Below, in pieces: positions 1-12,075 of a DNA stretch of 64,000 nucleotides (positions are counted from its first letter, which is position 1; each line of letters starts with the position of its first letter). The position numbers were made by a program, and so were the translations under genes. The notes under the pieces are model-generated. The model was not told the DNA's origin and searched no databases. It saw only the letters and a program-made list of their open reading frames with translations. Origin of the DNA: Tupaia tana (taxonomy: Eukaryota; Chordata; Mammalia; Scandentia; Tupaiidae); assembly GCA_026018925.1 (NCBI GenBank), contig JAKSZU010000006.1, positions 198,311,449-198,375,448 of the forward strand. Reading direction: 5' to 3'.

Positions 1-104
1 CACTTTCTCTCTCTCTCTCTTTTCTTTCTTGCTCTGACTCTTTCCGGTCAAATTAAAATAAATGAATAAATAAAGTTAAATAAATTAATACTTTAAAAAA
101 AAGA
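1..104 (+). mobile_element. tRNA-derived SINE, short form, 3' part only (cut by window edge)
   Basis: CT-rich body followed by the short-form 3' end (tctggtcaaattaaaataa-like) and an A/T-rich tail ending in a run of A. The tRNA-like head lies outside the window. Confidence 0.85.
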
Positions 105-1280
105 ATGTTAACTGTTGCATCAATTCAGTTGCCGATTTTGTAGTTTATATGTGCTTGGTATGTTTATACATGTTTAATTGTATTAAAAATTTCTTTATCT
201 CACAGAGAACATTATAAAAATGCATGACTATGGACCAACAGCCAAATGAAAAATCAAGACAAAGGAACACACTTAGCCATATGTGTTTCAATGTCTGGCA
301 GGGAGGTGTGTGAACAGAAAGGCCAATAGGAGGCGGTTTCTGCCTTTAAGATGCTTCTAGGATCTAGTCCACAATCCCAGCACTCTGAATCAGCTGGTTT
401 TGTTGTTCCATTTCAGTAGCATCATTTAGGCTTTGGCTTATTTATTAAGAGAGCCAGGAGGGCTTTGCTCAAAATTAGAAACAGTCTCTTTCCACATCAT
501 CTAAGCCTCAGTCGAAGCATCATCTCCTTCTTTAAACTTCAGCTGGGACTCCTCCTGGTGAAATTCAGTTGCTTCTGCCTGATCCTCTAAGTACTTTCCA
601 GTTCTAATATGACATGTTAATTGTACATTTCTTGAAGGCAGGCCACTGTGTTTTGTCTGTGTTTTATTGCTCCCAAATGTTGAATAGCTGAATATTATTG
701 GGGACACAAGCAAGGTATACTAGAAGCAGAAGTATTTTTATTTTTTGCTTCCCCCTACCCCGTGTAATGAAGAGTAAGTAAAGAGGGACACTGATAATAA
801 GAGTGATTGAGTAATAATAACAGCAATGTCAGTCACTGTTTTAAGCATTTTTTCCCAGCCGTTCATTTCTCTTTATTTGTAGCTTGTGTTCAATGCAAAT
901 CAACTCCATAACATGAGAAATTTCTAAGAATCAAAGCATAAATACACAAACACAATATACAAATCAAAATAGAGTGCAGCATTCAGGTGTGAAATAAAGG
1001 GGAGTGCTCATTCATACACACGGTGGCTTCAGATCTGTTCAGTCTGGTTGTTCTTATTTGTGTTTCTAAAGATGAGGGAAAACGACGTTGGTTATCAAGA
1101 TGACTGTGAGCAAAGTAGATTCTGGAACAGAACCTAAGCATGAGTGTGTGACCATGTGAACAAAATACTTCAGAGGAGTGTCATTTTAAAAAGATTTCTG
1201 TGTGGAGGCTATCATCATTTTCTAGAATCAATCCTACTTGAGGTTCTGTCTAAAATCATTGACTGATAACAGAAAGTGTT
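105..1280. other. Unassigned AT-rich DNA; no gene seen
   Basis: No recognisable exon, RNA gene or young repeat. Only short chance frames occur. The right part may be the far 3' UTR of the CD24 retrocopy, which I could not establish. Confidence 0.4.
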
Positions 1281-1297
1281 CCAGATGTGGCTGTTCT

Positions 1298-1471
1298 TTT
1301 TTTTTTATTTATTTAACTTTATTATTTCATTCACATATTTTAACTTGACCAGAGAGGGACACAGAGAGAGAGAGGGAAAGTGAGAAAGCAAGTCACCGGG
1401 TCCAGGACTTGAACCATGGTTGGCCATGTGGGAGTGTCCAGCACCTTAACTACCACGCCACCTGCTGGTCC
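1298..1471 (-). mobile_element. tRNA-derived SINE, short form
   Basis: Reads T-run, GA-rich body, then the complement of the tRNA-like head ending gccacctgctggtcccc. It is flanked by an imperfect 17-bp TSD, ccagatgtggctgttct at 1281 and ccagatgtagctattct at 1472. The two mismatches suggest moderate age. Confidence 0.92.
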
Positions 1472-1499
1472 CCAGATGTAGCTATTCTGATCCATAGGT

Positions 1500-2895
1500 T
1501 TTTTTATTTTTTTCCCAAGTATTTACAGAAAGAGTATAAAAGTTTCTGTGACTTTTATGCAAATTAGCTTCTATTCTACACTTCCCAAATACTTGATATA
1601 AAGTTTTGGCTCCTTCACATATTTACCTTTTTAATTTCAAGATCTGTAATTCTAGCTTCAAAGCAGATCAGTTTTTAAATGTAAAAAGTATTCAATCTGT
1701 GCAAAAATAAAAAGCAGCATTTTAATATTAGTTGAGGTCAGTGCAATTCTACTCTTTTAAAATAGTTTAACTAAAAAAAAATTGTTTAACTAAATGAATC
1801 TGGTGCTCTTGTCCAATAAAAACAGGTGATGGAAAATGCCTACCATTTGGCTGTATAAGGTAAAGCAATATTCACCCAATATGTTTGGATTTGGGGGTAG
1901 ATTTCAATCCATCACTGCCCTGGCACATTTCACATAAAAGATCAAATGCAAAGTCAAAACCAAAGCCTCAGAGGAAAAGAGTTCAGTTCTCCAGAAAACA
2001 GTGATAGCTTTACAACGTGAAATTTTATCTAGAGTATATCGGCATTAAATTAGTACTGCTGAAATGACACATTGAGAATTTACGGTAACACCTGGAAGTT
2101 CCTTCAAATGTACATCTAAATAGAATCATGGAAATTTTTCATATGACCTGTTTTATGGCCTTATGGATATAAAGAGCCAAATAAAAACTGAATTTCCATT
2201 CTATATCCCATTCTTTATCTCTAGATGAGATAAGATCTGTTCTTATTTTCAAGGTAGAATTTTATACGTCCATATTTCTTAAGCCACATTCAAGGAAATC
2301 ATGTCTTAACTAATTTCGAGTGTTGTCTCTTCCTCTCGTACATGAAACTCCAGTAGGTTGAATATTGGCATTCATCATCTAGTCAGGCCCTTCACATGCT
2401 CTTCAACCAAATTTGGGATTCACAACATTTTCTGTGTTGATAAAATAAGGTGTGGAATTGGTAGATTCAATGAAGATTTGTTTTTTTTCCTGGCCACATT
2501 GGACTTCTAGATGCCATTTGGATTGGGTTTAGAAGATGGAGAAGTGTAGATATTTCTCGGCCTGAGTCACTTAACAGGAGAGATATAGAAGAGAAAGCAA
2601 GATCACAAGGAAACTGGCTACTGACTGCAGGGCACTACCAATGGCCTTGGTCGGGGCATTAGCTGGATTTGGGGCAACCAAGGTATTTTGGCAGGAGTTA
2701 CTTGAAAGTGTTAAGACAGTTGTTTGATTTGAATAAATCTGTGAGGTTAGCAGCAGTGCTAGCAGCAGCAGCCCCAGCCCAAGCCTAGCCACCATCACTC
2801 TGCCCATGTCCACTCCGTTGGTGCCCGGCGTGTCTTGCTGGATAGTGGGTGCTTCGAGAACCACCGGCTCTGGAGCAGGTGCAGCCAAGGTCGCA
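1500..2895 (-). pseudogene. CD24: CD24 retrocopy, whole transcript unit (5' UTR, ORF, probable 3' UTR)
   Basis: The minus strand carries a CD24-like 5' leader just upstream of the start codon, an uninterrupted CD24-like frame and a long AT-rich tail that resembles a 3' UTR. The usual CD24 intron, near the end of the signal peptide, is absent, so this is a processed copy. An A-rich run (T-rich on the plus strand, about 1499-1515) is a plausible poly(A) remnant, so the 3' boundary is provisional. A minus-strand MIR adjoins the 5' end at about 2900. Confidence 0.75.
2571..2807 (-). CDS. CD24: CD24-like retrogene ORF, 78 aa, open
   Basis: CD24 is a small, heavily glycosylated, GPI-anchored surface sialoglycoprotein (a Siglec-10 and P-selectin ligand). 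The frame starts [20 protein letters not shown], a textbook CD24 signal peptide. A short Ser/Thr/Asn-rich mature region follows (about residues 24-55), then a hydrophobic C terminus (about 60-78) suited to GPI-anchor replacement. Length is 78 residues against about 80 for the parent. I chose the ATG at 2807 because it opens the signal peptide; the frame stays open upstream to 2888 through what is the 5' UTR of the parent. Oddities: one clear N-glycosylation sequon (NQT) survives, another position reads NAP and cannot be used, and a cysteine has appeared in the mature region and at the C terminus. There are no frameshifts or stops. It could be a functional retrogene or a young pseudogene; expression is unknown. 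Confidence 0.82.
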   Translation of the reverse strand: MGRVMVARLGLGLLLLALLLTSQIYSNQTTVLTLSSNSCQNTLVAPNPANAPTKAIGSALQSVASFLVILLSLLYLSC

Positions 2896-2904
2896 TCTTA
2901 CATA

Positions 2905-3110
2905 TTTCAACTCAATCTTTATAACAACCCTATGAAATAGAAATGATTATCATCAGCCCCCCCCTCCCCAGAGATGCAGGAAGTTCAGAGAATCAGAGAC
3001 ACAGAGATGTCAACTGATTTGTGCCGAGTCACACAGTTGGTCGTTTGCACCAAGTCACACAGCTGGTCATTGGCAGAATCAGATCTGAATTCAAATAGGT
3101 TCCAGAGCCT
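2905..3110 (-). repeat. MIR (ancient tRNA-derived SINE)
   Basis: Antisense MIR core: ataacaaccctatgaaatag, then 'gtcacacagctggtca' and a 'ccagagcctg' end. A phrase of about 26 bp (gtcacacagttggtcg / gtcacacagctggtca) is locally duplicated. Confidence 0.8.
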
Positions 3111-3720
3111 GGGCTCTCAACGTTTATTCTTCCTATTTAAGGTTGAGAGGAGCTAAGAGATCTCAGCTCCCAAACACCTGAAATCTGCCAAATCACTGGT
3201 GTTACTCTACTGTGTTGGTGCTAAAGATCTAAATGAACCACATGATTGAGTCCTTCTGCTACCCTTCTCCTCCAGCTGTGTCCCTACCTAGCTCTCTGAG
3301 ACTGAGGACAGGCAATTACTAAGAGAGCAGGCCAAGAAATATGGAAGAGTTTCTTCCATCCCAGATGGCAACACTCTGTGTCTTCAACCTGGCTTTCCAG
3401 CCATAGGAGCCCTGGGCCCTCTTTCAGCTGTGTGGAAGTAAAAGGAACTCTCGGGATAGAAGTCTGAGGGAGAAAGAGGGAAAGAGAGGAAAAGGAGGAA
3501 AGGAAGTGGAGGGACGGCTGGAGAGAGGACATGCCTATCTATCTGAGTACATTTTAACTTCCTTATCTTAAAATGAGGGACTAGAACGATATATATTTTT
3601 TTCTCAAATTAGTGTCTAAGGACCCAAGAGATCTAAAATCCTATGCAAAGTGGGTATTTTTTATTTAAATGATTAACTGAAAAATTACTATAACCTTATT
3701 TTGGACCATATTCTAATGGA
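3111..3720. other. Unassigned; no gene seen
   Basis: No recognisable feature. 3470-3530 is purine-rich (gagaaagagggaaagag). Small frames here have no family resemblance. Confidence 0.4.
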
Positions 3721-3734
3721 CTTCTTTTTTAAAA

Positions 3735-6045
3735 AAAAATAATTATTTTTTTCTTTAAATTTATTTATTTTTTACATTAATTCACTATACATCATTACAG
3801 CATACAAATGAATTTTCCATCCAAAATACAGTGTATATTGGCTCAATCAAGCACATCAACATACATGCTATCAGCAAATAATTTTTCATTTCTTATGTCT
3901 TGTATACTTTGTTTTTTGTTTTACCATACTTGATTCCCTATCCCTCACCCTCTGCCGTGTCCCACCCTCCTCCCACATTGTCTCTGGTATCCATGGTTGC
4001 TTTCTATGTCTTCCCCCCCCCCCCCCATTTAATTGATTTGCTAATGACCTTAATTAGTCTAAATATTTCTAATAGCTAGCACAGCTGATATATACCTATA
4101 CATGAACCCAAGTCTGACTTTAGGCATAAACCTCAGTGAGTAGAATGAACATACTATAAAGTAGTACCTGGCTGGGGCTATATAGCTTACTGCAGTCATC
4201 AAATATGCATTTTTTTTTTAAATTTCGATACGAACAGTTTTACTGTTTTTTTTTTAATTACTTAACATTCATTCCCTGAGCATCATCACAACATACTAAA
4301 TGTGGTTTCCCAACTAGAATAAACTGCATAGTGGCTTAATCATGCATGTTATCATCAATAATATTCCATTTCTACTTTTCATATATATGTATATGTATAT
4401 ATATGTTTTTTACCCCATGTTTGACCCTCTGCCCTTTCCCACTCTCTTATTACACTATCTCTGCTATATACAGTTGTCTTCAATTCCTTTTCCTCCAACA
4501 TTTTGTTGATCACACAATATCATAAGTAATCTAACTACTTTTAATAGCAAGTTCAGCTGGTAATTTCAAAGAAAGCAGTTTTGAACTGGTAATGATATTT
4601 CCTTGAAACTTAAAGCCTAGAAACAGGTTAGTATTCTGTTCAAATAGTAGGTACATGAACCTATCGACAGCTCAAGACAGGAAAAAAATTCTTTAAAACC
4701 AGACAACAAAGCTTAGAAGAAAAGCAGCAATATTTTAGTCAAGTCACAGAATGCTGTTTCATCAGTTCAGTCTCATGTACTTAATCTTCCTTCTGTTGTG
4801 GTTCGATCTTCAAGATTGAATTCTGGGATATAATATTCATCTTCAGACATTGTCCCTACAATTAAGTTGCCCATTTTCTTAGTTTTTGAACTCTTATTTC
4901 TGTGTGTCTGCATTTAATTTTTCTGACATAGCACTCCCTTAAGAACTTCTTGGAGACCTGGTCTAGTGCTGGTAAATTCTTTCAGGTTTTGTTTATCTGG
5001 GAATGTTCATGTCTTTTCTTCCCAAATGAATGATAATCTTGTTGGGTACAGTATTCTTGGTTGAAATTGCTTTTCCCTTAACACTTTGAATATATTTTTC
5101 CATTCTTTCCTCGCTCGCATTGTTTCCAATGAGAGATCTGCTGTTAGTCTGATGGGATACCCTTTGTAGGTAACTTGCCATTTTTCTCTTGCCAATCTTT
5201 GTATCTTGTCTTTGTCTGCGGTTTTGGTCAACCTGGCTGTAATGTGTCTTGGAGAAGATCTTCTTGGGTTGATTCTATTTGGGGTCCTCTGTATTTCTTG
5301 GGACTGAATCTTTGAGTGCCTCTCTAGGTTTGGAAAGTTTTCTTGCAGGATTTCATGGAATAGATTATCAATGCCCTTATGAGTCTCTTCGCCTTCTGGG
5401 ATGCTTGTTATCCAGATGTTTGGACGTTTGATGGTATCTAGTATTTCTCATATATTAGTCTCAAATTTTTGGGCCATTTTCTCAGTCTTCATGGTGGATT
5501 TTTCTAGGCTAGCAATTTTCTCTTCTACATCTGAGATTCTATTTTCTGTATGATCTAGTCTGCTTTTAATATTTTCAAGGGAGATTTTGACTTCCTGTAT
5601 TATAGCCTTCATCTCTAACAGTTCCATCTGATTCTTTTATAAAGTGTGAAATTCCTCTTTTAGATCTTGCATGAATTTCCTCACCTCCTGGAACTCGACA
5701 ACTTCTTTCTCCTTCCTCTTCAGCAGTTCATTGTCTCTCTTCTCTTCCATCTCTGTTAGCTTTACCATTATGAATGTTCTGAATTCTTTATCAGACATTT
5801 CCATGATTTCCATTGAACTGTGTGTGGATGAAGAGGAGTTATCCTTTTCCCTTGGAGGAGAGGTATTTTCCTGCTTTCCCATATTTCTTGTGGTCCTGCA
5901 GCGATTTCTAGTCATCTGGTTGATGGTCAGTTTCTTCCCAAACTTGGAAGTTCAATCACGCGAGTTTTGTGTGCTGGAGGCCGAATTATCAGTGGGAAAT
6001 CTTGATTTCTGTTTCCCCAAAATGGCTAGTTCGTAGGATCCATGA
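3735..6045 (-). mobile_element. HAL1-like half-L1 element, copy 1 (ORF1, no ORF2, duplicated 3' module)
   Basis: Read on the minus strand: 5' UTR remnant (about 6045-5916), degraded L1 ORF1 (about 5915-4957), about 390 bp of spacer, then two diverged tandem copies of a 3' module (about 4560-4235 and 4195-3750). Both modules share landmarks such as 'cattaattcactatacatc', 'tccat', a pyrimidine-rich block and 'gactttaggcataaacctc'. No ORF2 sequence follows ORF1, which defines half-L1 elements. Copy 2 at 22.3-24.9 kb has the same order, so this is a family layout and not a chance deletion. Confidence 0.75.
4957..5915 (-). pseudogene. L1/HAL1 ORF1p relic
   Basis: ORF1p is the RNA-binding trimeric chaperone of L1. 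The N-terminal part (5915-5637) contains MSDKEF and a charged coiled-coil stretch. The C-terminal domain is recognisable at 5231-5007 (EKWQVTYKGYPIRLTADLS, then QPRILYPTRLSF). Stops and frameshifts separate the parts, so it is not coding now. Confidence 0.85.
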
Positions 6046-6049
6046 GTCT

Positions 6050-6104
6050 CAAAAAATAATTATTTTATTTAACTTTATTTATTTAATTAATTTGACCAGA
6101 GAAG

Positions 6105-6150
<46 letters not shown>

Positions 6151-6243
6151 AAGTGAGAAAGCAAGCTGCCAGGTTCAGAACTTGAACCAGGATCAGCCAT
6201 GTGGGAGTCCAGTGCCCTTTACCACCATGGCACCTGGCAGCCC
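6050..6243 (-). mobile_element. tRNA-derived SINE, short form, with (GA)n expansion
   Basis: T/A-rich tail, 'tttgaccagagaaggacag', a pure GA run at about 6107-6147, then the complement of the tRNA-like head (gaacttgaaccaggatc, ccatgtgggagtccag). It abuts the 5' end of the half-L1. Confidence 0.88.
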
Positions 6244-8209
6244 CCTAATGGACTCCTGCCTCTTGATTCCGTTTCTGAAGTTGAGTTTGCATTTGTGACT
6301 GTGATAGGAACACGATTCAGTCGCATACAGCAGCCACATTCAGAGTTTCTGAAAAAACGTTTTCACATTGTAACCCAGCACACCTATGCATGGGGATATA
6401 AATGCGACAGTAGTCTCCTGAGGTAGTATTTATCCTTTTACATAGGAAATACCCTATTCCCTTATTCTCCACTCCCAGCTGGTCAGGACTCACTATCAAG
6501 CCATAGTCTTCAGTTAGAAAAGTCATAGCACATGACTGTGAGCTTGTTCAGGTTGCTATTTTGTTTTGCAGTGTACATATTCCATTGAAAGACATTTTAT
6601 GTTAGGTCATCGGGAAAGTCATGACGTATTTTTCTATGCAAAAATGTGTCATGACTTTCGGACGACCCAATAGATTAAATCTTTAGTTTCCTAAGGTATT
6701 TAATAAATTGGATCTTTGACAGGAATATATACATCATTACATGTGAGTACTATGCCATTTAATATGGGGATCCTGGAGCCAATCCCCCACAGATAACAAG
6801 GCAGGACTCTAGTTGGATCTACAGACTTGATTTGATTTGGGTTAAATATTTCAGGCAAGAATACATAATAGGGGCTGGCCACATAGCCTAGTGGTTAAGG
6901 GAGCAAAAGGTATGCAAGAGGTATGGGGTGGAGGGATATCTGACTGTTTATAGGAAAATGTGTCTTTGTGGGATCTCTGAATGTGATCCTTGGTCTGCTA
7001 GTCTCCCGATAATATGGGGAAAAGCACCATCCAGACATTTACTTGAGAGGACCATTTTTCCTGTAACCTGCAGAGCAAGCAAACCAAGATACTTATCAGA
7101 ATACCCTTATTTATAGTTACATCCCTTTCCAGACCTATTCAGCTTCCTAACCTGCCTCTGTTGAGCAAGAACAGCATTTCATGAGAAGTGTTTATATTGG
7201 GGTGTAGCATCTTTGTCACAGGCCCTGGCAGCATCTCAGTTACTTCTTAGTGTGAGCTCTGAGTGCTCCAGGAGATCTTCTAACAACCAGCCTTTTCTCT
7301 GTTTGAAAGGTCTCTCTGCGGTAATAGAGGTGAGTCTTGCAATAGGTTGGAACTCTCCATGGTGTCAGCACTTGAAAGCAAAGAAGGAAGAGGAGAGCTG
7401 CTCCTCTACAGTGGTACCCTTTAGCCTCAAGTGCCTGTTTTATTTTGGAGACAAAATGCCATGCTTCACAGCCATAGATGTGATTGTTAGGGGCTCATGA
7501 CCTCTGGAGGTTGATGAAAATACTAAGTTCTGGGAGAGACTAGAGTAGATCAGGAGTATTCCTTGATACACTGCCAGCTGTTCATCAACATTTGTTTCCT
7601 CCTCTTCATGACATACAGTCAGACTATATTTTTCAGCCTTCCTTGCAAGTAATGGAAACTGAGGTCTAATTAATGGAACAGGCATAGAGAGGTAGAGGAA
7701 TGGAGAAGAGGTTTTGGTGTGATTATGACCCATTGAGTGTGTACCACTTCTGGCCTGGCCCAGAAAAACTTCCCATGTGCTCTCTCATTCATTTTCCTTT
7801 CTCTTTGGGCTGGGTGGAATAGAGGTAGCCCCCAGGCCAGACTTGTAAGTTGGCAGAGCCTCCATCTACCTGAGTTCCTAAGTGACCATGAATGACTGCG
7901 TGGAGGGGTAGGTACCACCCCTCCAACACATTCCCCCGCCCCCCACTGCTGTTAAAGAGCAAAACAAGAATTATCTACTGTAGTTGAGTCTACCTTAGCA
8001 ATGTAATCTCATTTAAAGCAGTTTCACATGCACCTTTTGGCAGGAAGCCTGCAAAATCATCCAAAAACCCTTAAGTGCCCTGCCTTGCCAATAAGCTGTT
8101 AGCAAGTCTTAACTCAGGAGATCTGCCTTTCCTGGCATTCTGAGATGCAGAAGCCCCAAATTACTTCCAGCTGAAGTGGAAAATAAACAAAACAAAACAG
8201 AAACTCATC
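6244..8209. other. Mostly unassigned; one MITE and one SINE fragment inside
   Basis: No gene recognised. It contains the MITE at 6604 and a truncated tRNA-like head at about 6873-6906 (ggggctggccacatagcc ... ggttaaggg). Confidence 0.4.
6604..6670. mobile_element. Short palindromic mariner-type MITE, copy 1
   Basis: About 67 bp and nearly palindromic: 'ggtcatcgggaaagtcatga' at one end and 'tcatgactttcggacgaccc' at the other, with 'ctatgcaaaaat' at the centre. It is flanked by TA. Three relatives lie at 19886, 29573 and 33124. Confidence 0.8.
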
Positions 8210-8702
8210 TGTGGTAGGCAGAATAACATCCCCTTCCCAAAGACATCCATGTTTTAGTCCCTGGAACCTGCAAATACGTTGTCTTATGTGGTGAAAGAGC
8301 CTGAGCAGATACGATTTAGCTACTGATCTGGACACGGGGAGATTATCCTGAATTACCAAGATGGACTCTAGCTAATCACATGGAAACAGTGAAAAAGGAA
8401 GTCAACAGAGTGGACCTGAGAGAGATGACAGGGGAATTTGATCCACTGTTGCTGTCTTTGAGATGGAGGAAGGATCCAGGAGCCAGGGACTACAGGCAAC
8501 TTCTCGAGGCTGGAAAAGACAAGACAGTGGAATTCCCCAGTCCCTTTGAAAAGGAACACAACCTTGTGGATGCCTTGATTTTAGCTCCGTGAGACTCATC
8601 TTGGACTTTTGACCCAAGAGACTGTCAGATAATACACTGATTACTGTTTTCAGTCATTATGTTTGTGATCATTTGTTCTAGCAGCAATAGCAAACTAATA
8701 CA
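8210..8702 (+). mobile_element. Ancient MaLR-like solo LTR (MLT type)
   Basis: About 493 bp beginning tgtggtaggcagaataac and ending agcaaactaatacaca. Near the end is the MaLR signature 'gtgagactcatcttggactt' followed by an A-rich 'gataatacac' polyadenylation region. The start TG and end CA fit an LTR. The exact subfamily is uncertain. Confidence 0.6.
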
Positions 8703-10316
8703 CAGCCCATACAAAGCCCTTAAGTTAAAAAATAGGTATCTCTGTACAATAGGCACATTCAAAGGTCTTTAATGCATAGCGTCTATCTCTGGAAATATGG
8801 GTACTTTTTCATGCATTTTGACATGGGGATGTCCTCAGTGGCTGAAATAGACCCACTCTACTGTAGAGGGGATTATATACATTTGGTCAGTGTCGGGACT
8901 CGCTTGGCAGAACACGGTTTTTTGAGGGGGGGGGGGCCTGTGGATTAGAAATAAACATAAAAATAAACACAAAAAGACATACAAGTATAGCAAAGTGAGG
9001 ATTGGGCGGGCCCAACTTCTTTAATGAAAAGCTGTTATCCAGAACCAGCCTCAGGTTTATTCTTTTAAAGGACAGAAAACGGGGGAAGAAGAAATGAAAT
9101 GTAAAGCCAGTTGTTTTTGGATGTAAATTGTTTGAAGATGTAAAAATGACTGGCGCCAGTTTTTTTTTTTTTATCTTTTTGGGGCAAAATTAATAAACAC
9201 ACGTGGCTTCCTTTAGCCTGATACTGCTTTGTGGTATCAACAAAAGACAAATTAGCCTTTTTGTATACAGATGCTTTCACTGCCATACAAATGAAGCTCA
9301 CAAAGCCATGTTTCTACATGTGTCTAAAGGTAATCATGTTTGCTCAGATTAGCTGCTCTCCACAGATCCGTCAGTCCTGTAAGATGCCAACTATCTAAAT
9401 ATTGGAATTGTGTAGCCAGGTGTAGATCAGCTATGCCTATCAGTAACTTTTAAATTTTCATCTGGATGTTCTGGAAAGCACTGACATATCCAGGCTGTGA
9501 GAGATTTGGTTAGAACTACAGAAGTTCTCATGTACCGGGAGACCAATGACACATAGCCCTGGGTGTCTGTGGAGTCATGGTTTACTGATCAGGATGAGCT
9601 GCTGAATATTGTGGTCAGGCCCATAGGCAAGTGATACTTTTAAGATTTTGTTTCTAAATCACCACTCCTCCCGTACTGTTGAAATGTGGGTAGCTACTTC
9701 TCTCAATTAGGGTGTCATCCTTCTAATTCATACCAAGTAAAACAGCTGGAAAATAAAACCTCATGGGAGGGAGGAAGGACAGGGAGGAAGGAAGGGAGTT
9801 AACACACAATTAGGAATGGACTCAGATCTCATCCCACTTCACCCATGGACTCAGTGTTGGACCTTGCATTGACCTCCCTGATGGTTAACTTCCCAGAACT
9901 CTGGAAGTCGATTAACAATGGCTACTGTATCAAGGTGTGAGAATTCATGCACAGGAGTAAAGGATGAGGAAGCCAAGCGTAATAGCAACTGCTTTTATAA
10001 ATTCTCAGAATACATTAGAGTTTCTTTTGTTTTAAGGACTGTAATGAGTTTGTTGAGTCATTTCTGAGTTGGACATATCCTTATGTACTGAATATTCCTA
10101 AAGCTACAGTAATGTTCCTGTTGTAGTTATAATACAGTTCTGAAGATCAAATCCTGTCATCTTTGTACATGGTCATTGAAGTTTCTCTCTCTTACTCTAA
10201 GAATCCTGCATTGTAGATTTCATTCTTACTCTGAGGTCAATAGGGGTCCAAAACATATTTTAAATAATTTATTTCTTAACATATATGCTAACTCTGTTAA
10301 AAGAATTGGGAAACAG
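8703..10316. other. Unassigned; no gene seen
   Basis: Contains a G9 run near 8928 and GGAAGG-type purine repeats at about 9768-9800. No coding or RNA feature is supported. Confidence 0.4.
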
Positions 10317-10552
10317 GGCCAGCAGGTGGTATAGTAGTTAAGACACTGGACTCCCACATGGCTAACTGTAGTTTGATTCCCAGACTTGGTGGCTTGAAAC
10401 TCATGCCAGAAGCATGTGCATATGTTCCCAAAGTTCCAGGAAGAGAATGGAGGAGAAAGGATTGCAATGTGTCCATCCCCCTGAGGGTCAATTTCTTGCT
10501 TTCTGTTTCTTTGTTTCTCTGGCAAGTGCACACACCCCATAGCAAAAATTTC

Positions 10553-10596
<44 letters not shown>
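10317..10596 (+). mobile_element. tRNA-derived SINE, long form
   Basis: Complete: head 'ggccagcaggtggtatagt', body with 'gagaatggaggagaaagg', 3' end 'cccatagcaaaaatttctct' and about 40 A. TSD: attgggaaacag (10304) and attggaaaacaa (10597). Confidence 0.92.
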
Positions 10597-10599
<3 letters not shown>

Positions 10600-10660
10600 G
10601 AAAACAAATAAGGTGTAGAAATTACTTCAAAGGAGTATGTAAAGTCTAATTTGTTTGTTT

Positions 10661-10895
10661 GCATATTTATTTCTTCCATGAGTGAGAGACACTCAGAGAT
10701 AAAGAGGGAGAGAGATAACATCCTTAACAGGGTCTTGATGGCACAATCTACACCTAGCCTCAACCAGCCCTACATCATAGGCATACCTGAACCCGGTGTA
10801 CTCAGGGTGGTCTCTGGACACGAACACAGAATCTCCCCATGTGGGTCAGCCTCACAGAGCATTGCATTTTACTGCTACACAACTTTCAGGCTCAT
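10661..10895 (-). mobile_element. Second SINE family (family B)
   Basis: On the minus strand it reads a tRNA-like head (gtgtagcagtaaaatgc; gtgttcgtgtcc as B-box), then a body with 'gtagggctggttgaggctag', a TC-rich stretch and an A/T tail. It aligns by eye with 21779-22012 and with partial copies at 13279 and 47070. It is distinct in sequence from the main SINE. Confidence 0.7.
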
Positions 10896-10975
10896 AATTC
10901 ATTTTTATTAAAACCATTTATTGCATTTTTTAATAAATAAATTTATATTTGTTAAAAAGACTTTTCATTAGTTTA

Positions 10976-11046
10976 TAGCCCATTTTCCTTTTCTTTTTTT
11001 TTTTGAGCTAGTCCATTTTCCTTTTCTCTTTTTTTTTGAGCTAGTC
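10976..11046. repeat. Tandem duplication of about 37 bp
   Basis: Two adjacent copies of ccattttccttttc + T-run + gagctagtc. Confidence 0.85.
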
Positions 11047-11784
11047 CTCATATCTTGTTTGCTTAACTGCTTTTTCCTTCTACCAAGTACATTGAATCAT
11101 TCAGTGAAAAAGAATACAGCGCCTTGTTTTATATAAAGAAATAAATAAATACAGACAAAACCAAATCAAACAGCTAACTAATATAGGAAACACCCCCCCC
11201 CACACACACACAATTTCCTGAAGAAATATGTATTAGCAATATTGTTAGAAATTCGGTCATTCGTTATATGAAATCAGGACATTAAAACCACACCCCACTG
11301 CCTTCTGCCTGTACCTTTCACCTTGCTTCAGGGCCATGGAATAGTGTGTCGCAGCTGCCTTGGTAATAATTCGTCCATCAGAGGGAAAGACCGAGAGCTT
11401 GGTGGGCCTGATGAAGGAGAGAACAGTGTGCCCATGATTTGCTGTGTCCTGAGATGTTGGCAGTAGCATACCCTGGTTATGAGCTGATTAGGTTTTTCAA
11501 CATGTTTTCCTGCCTTAAGAAATTTTCCAGGTACAGTACTATTTTCTTTCAGTGACTGAAGCTGCCAGCTGCCATCAGACTGGTGTTGCTGGTCTTTTTA
11601 ACAAACAAAAAAGGTTGACATATGATGTTTTTGGCTCCTCCAGTAGTCTAGAAACTAACAAAGCATCTTCCACCCACTGAACAAACCTCTTCTGCTTCTC
11701 CCCTGCTCTTCCGCAGAGCCATGGTCCTCAATTTTTTTTTTTGGTAAATACCCCTTGAAAAAATGTTTTTGAAACTGTGTACTC
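11047..11784. other. Unassigned; no gene seen
   Basis: Short C-run/CA repeat at about 11191-11211. No supported feature. Confidence 0.4.
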
Positions 11785-11880
11785 GAGCCAGCAGGTGGCA
11801 TGGAGGTTAAGGTACCTGGGTCCTAAATGGCCAACTGAGTGCTACAAGTCCCAAACCCAGAGGCCTAAAAATCATGCTAG

Positions 11881-11911
<31 letters not shown>

Positions 11912-12075
11912 CGTGCCCAAAATCCTGAGAGGAGAATGGAGAAGAATTGCAGCATGCCACTCCCCTCCCCCTGGGTGTGTGTGTGTGTGTGTGAGTTCTC
12001 ACTTTTCTTCCTTTTGTCTCTTTCTCTGTCTGTAGAGTAAAAGCACCATATGCCAAAAATCTGACCCCCGCAAAA
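11785..12075 (+). mobile_element. tRNA-derived SINE, long form, with two (GT)n expansions
   Basis: Head 'gagccagcaggtggcatgg', body 'gagaggagaatggagaagaa', 3' end 'accatatgccaaaaatctg'. GT runs at about 11885-11911 and 11976-11993 expand sites that are gtgtgcatg-like in other copies. Confidence 0.85.
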
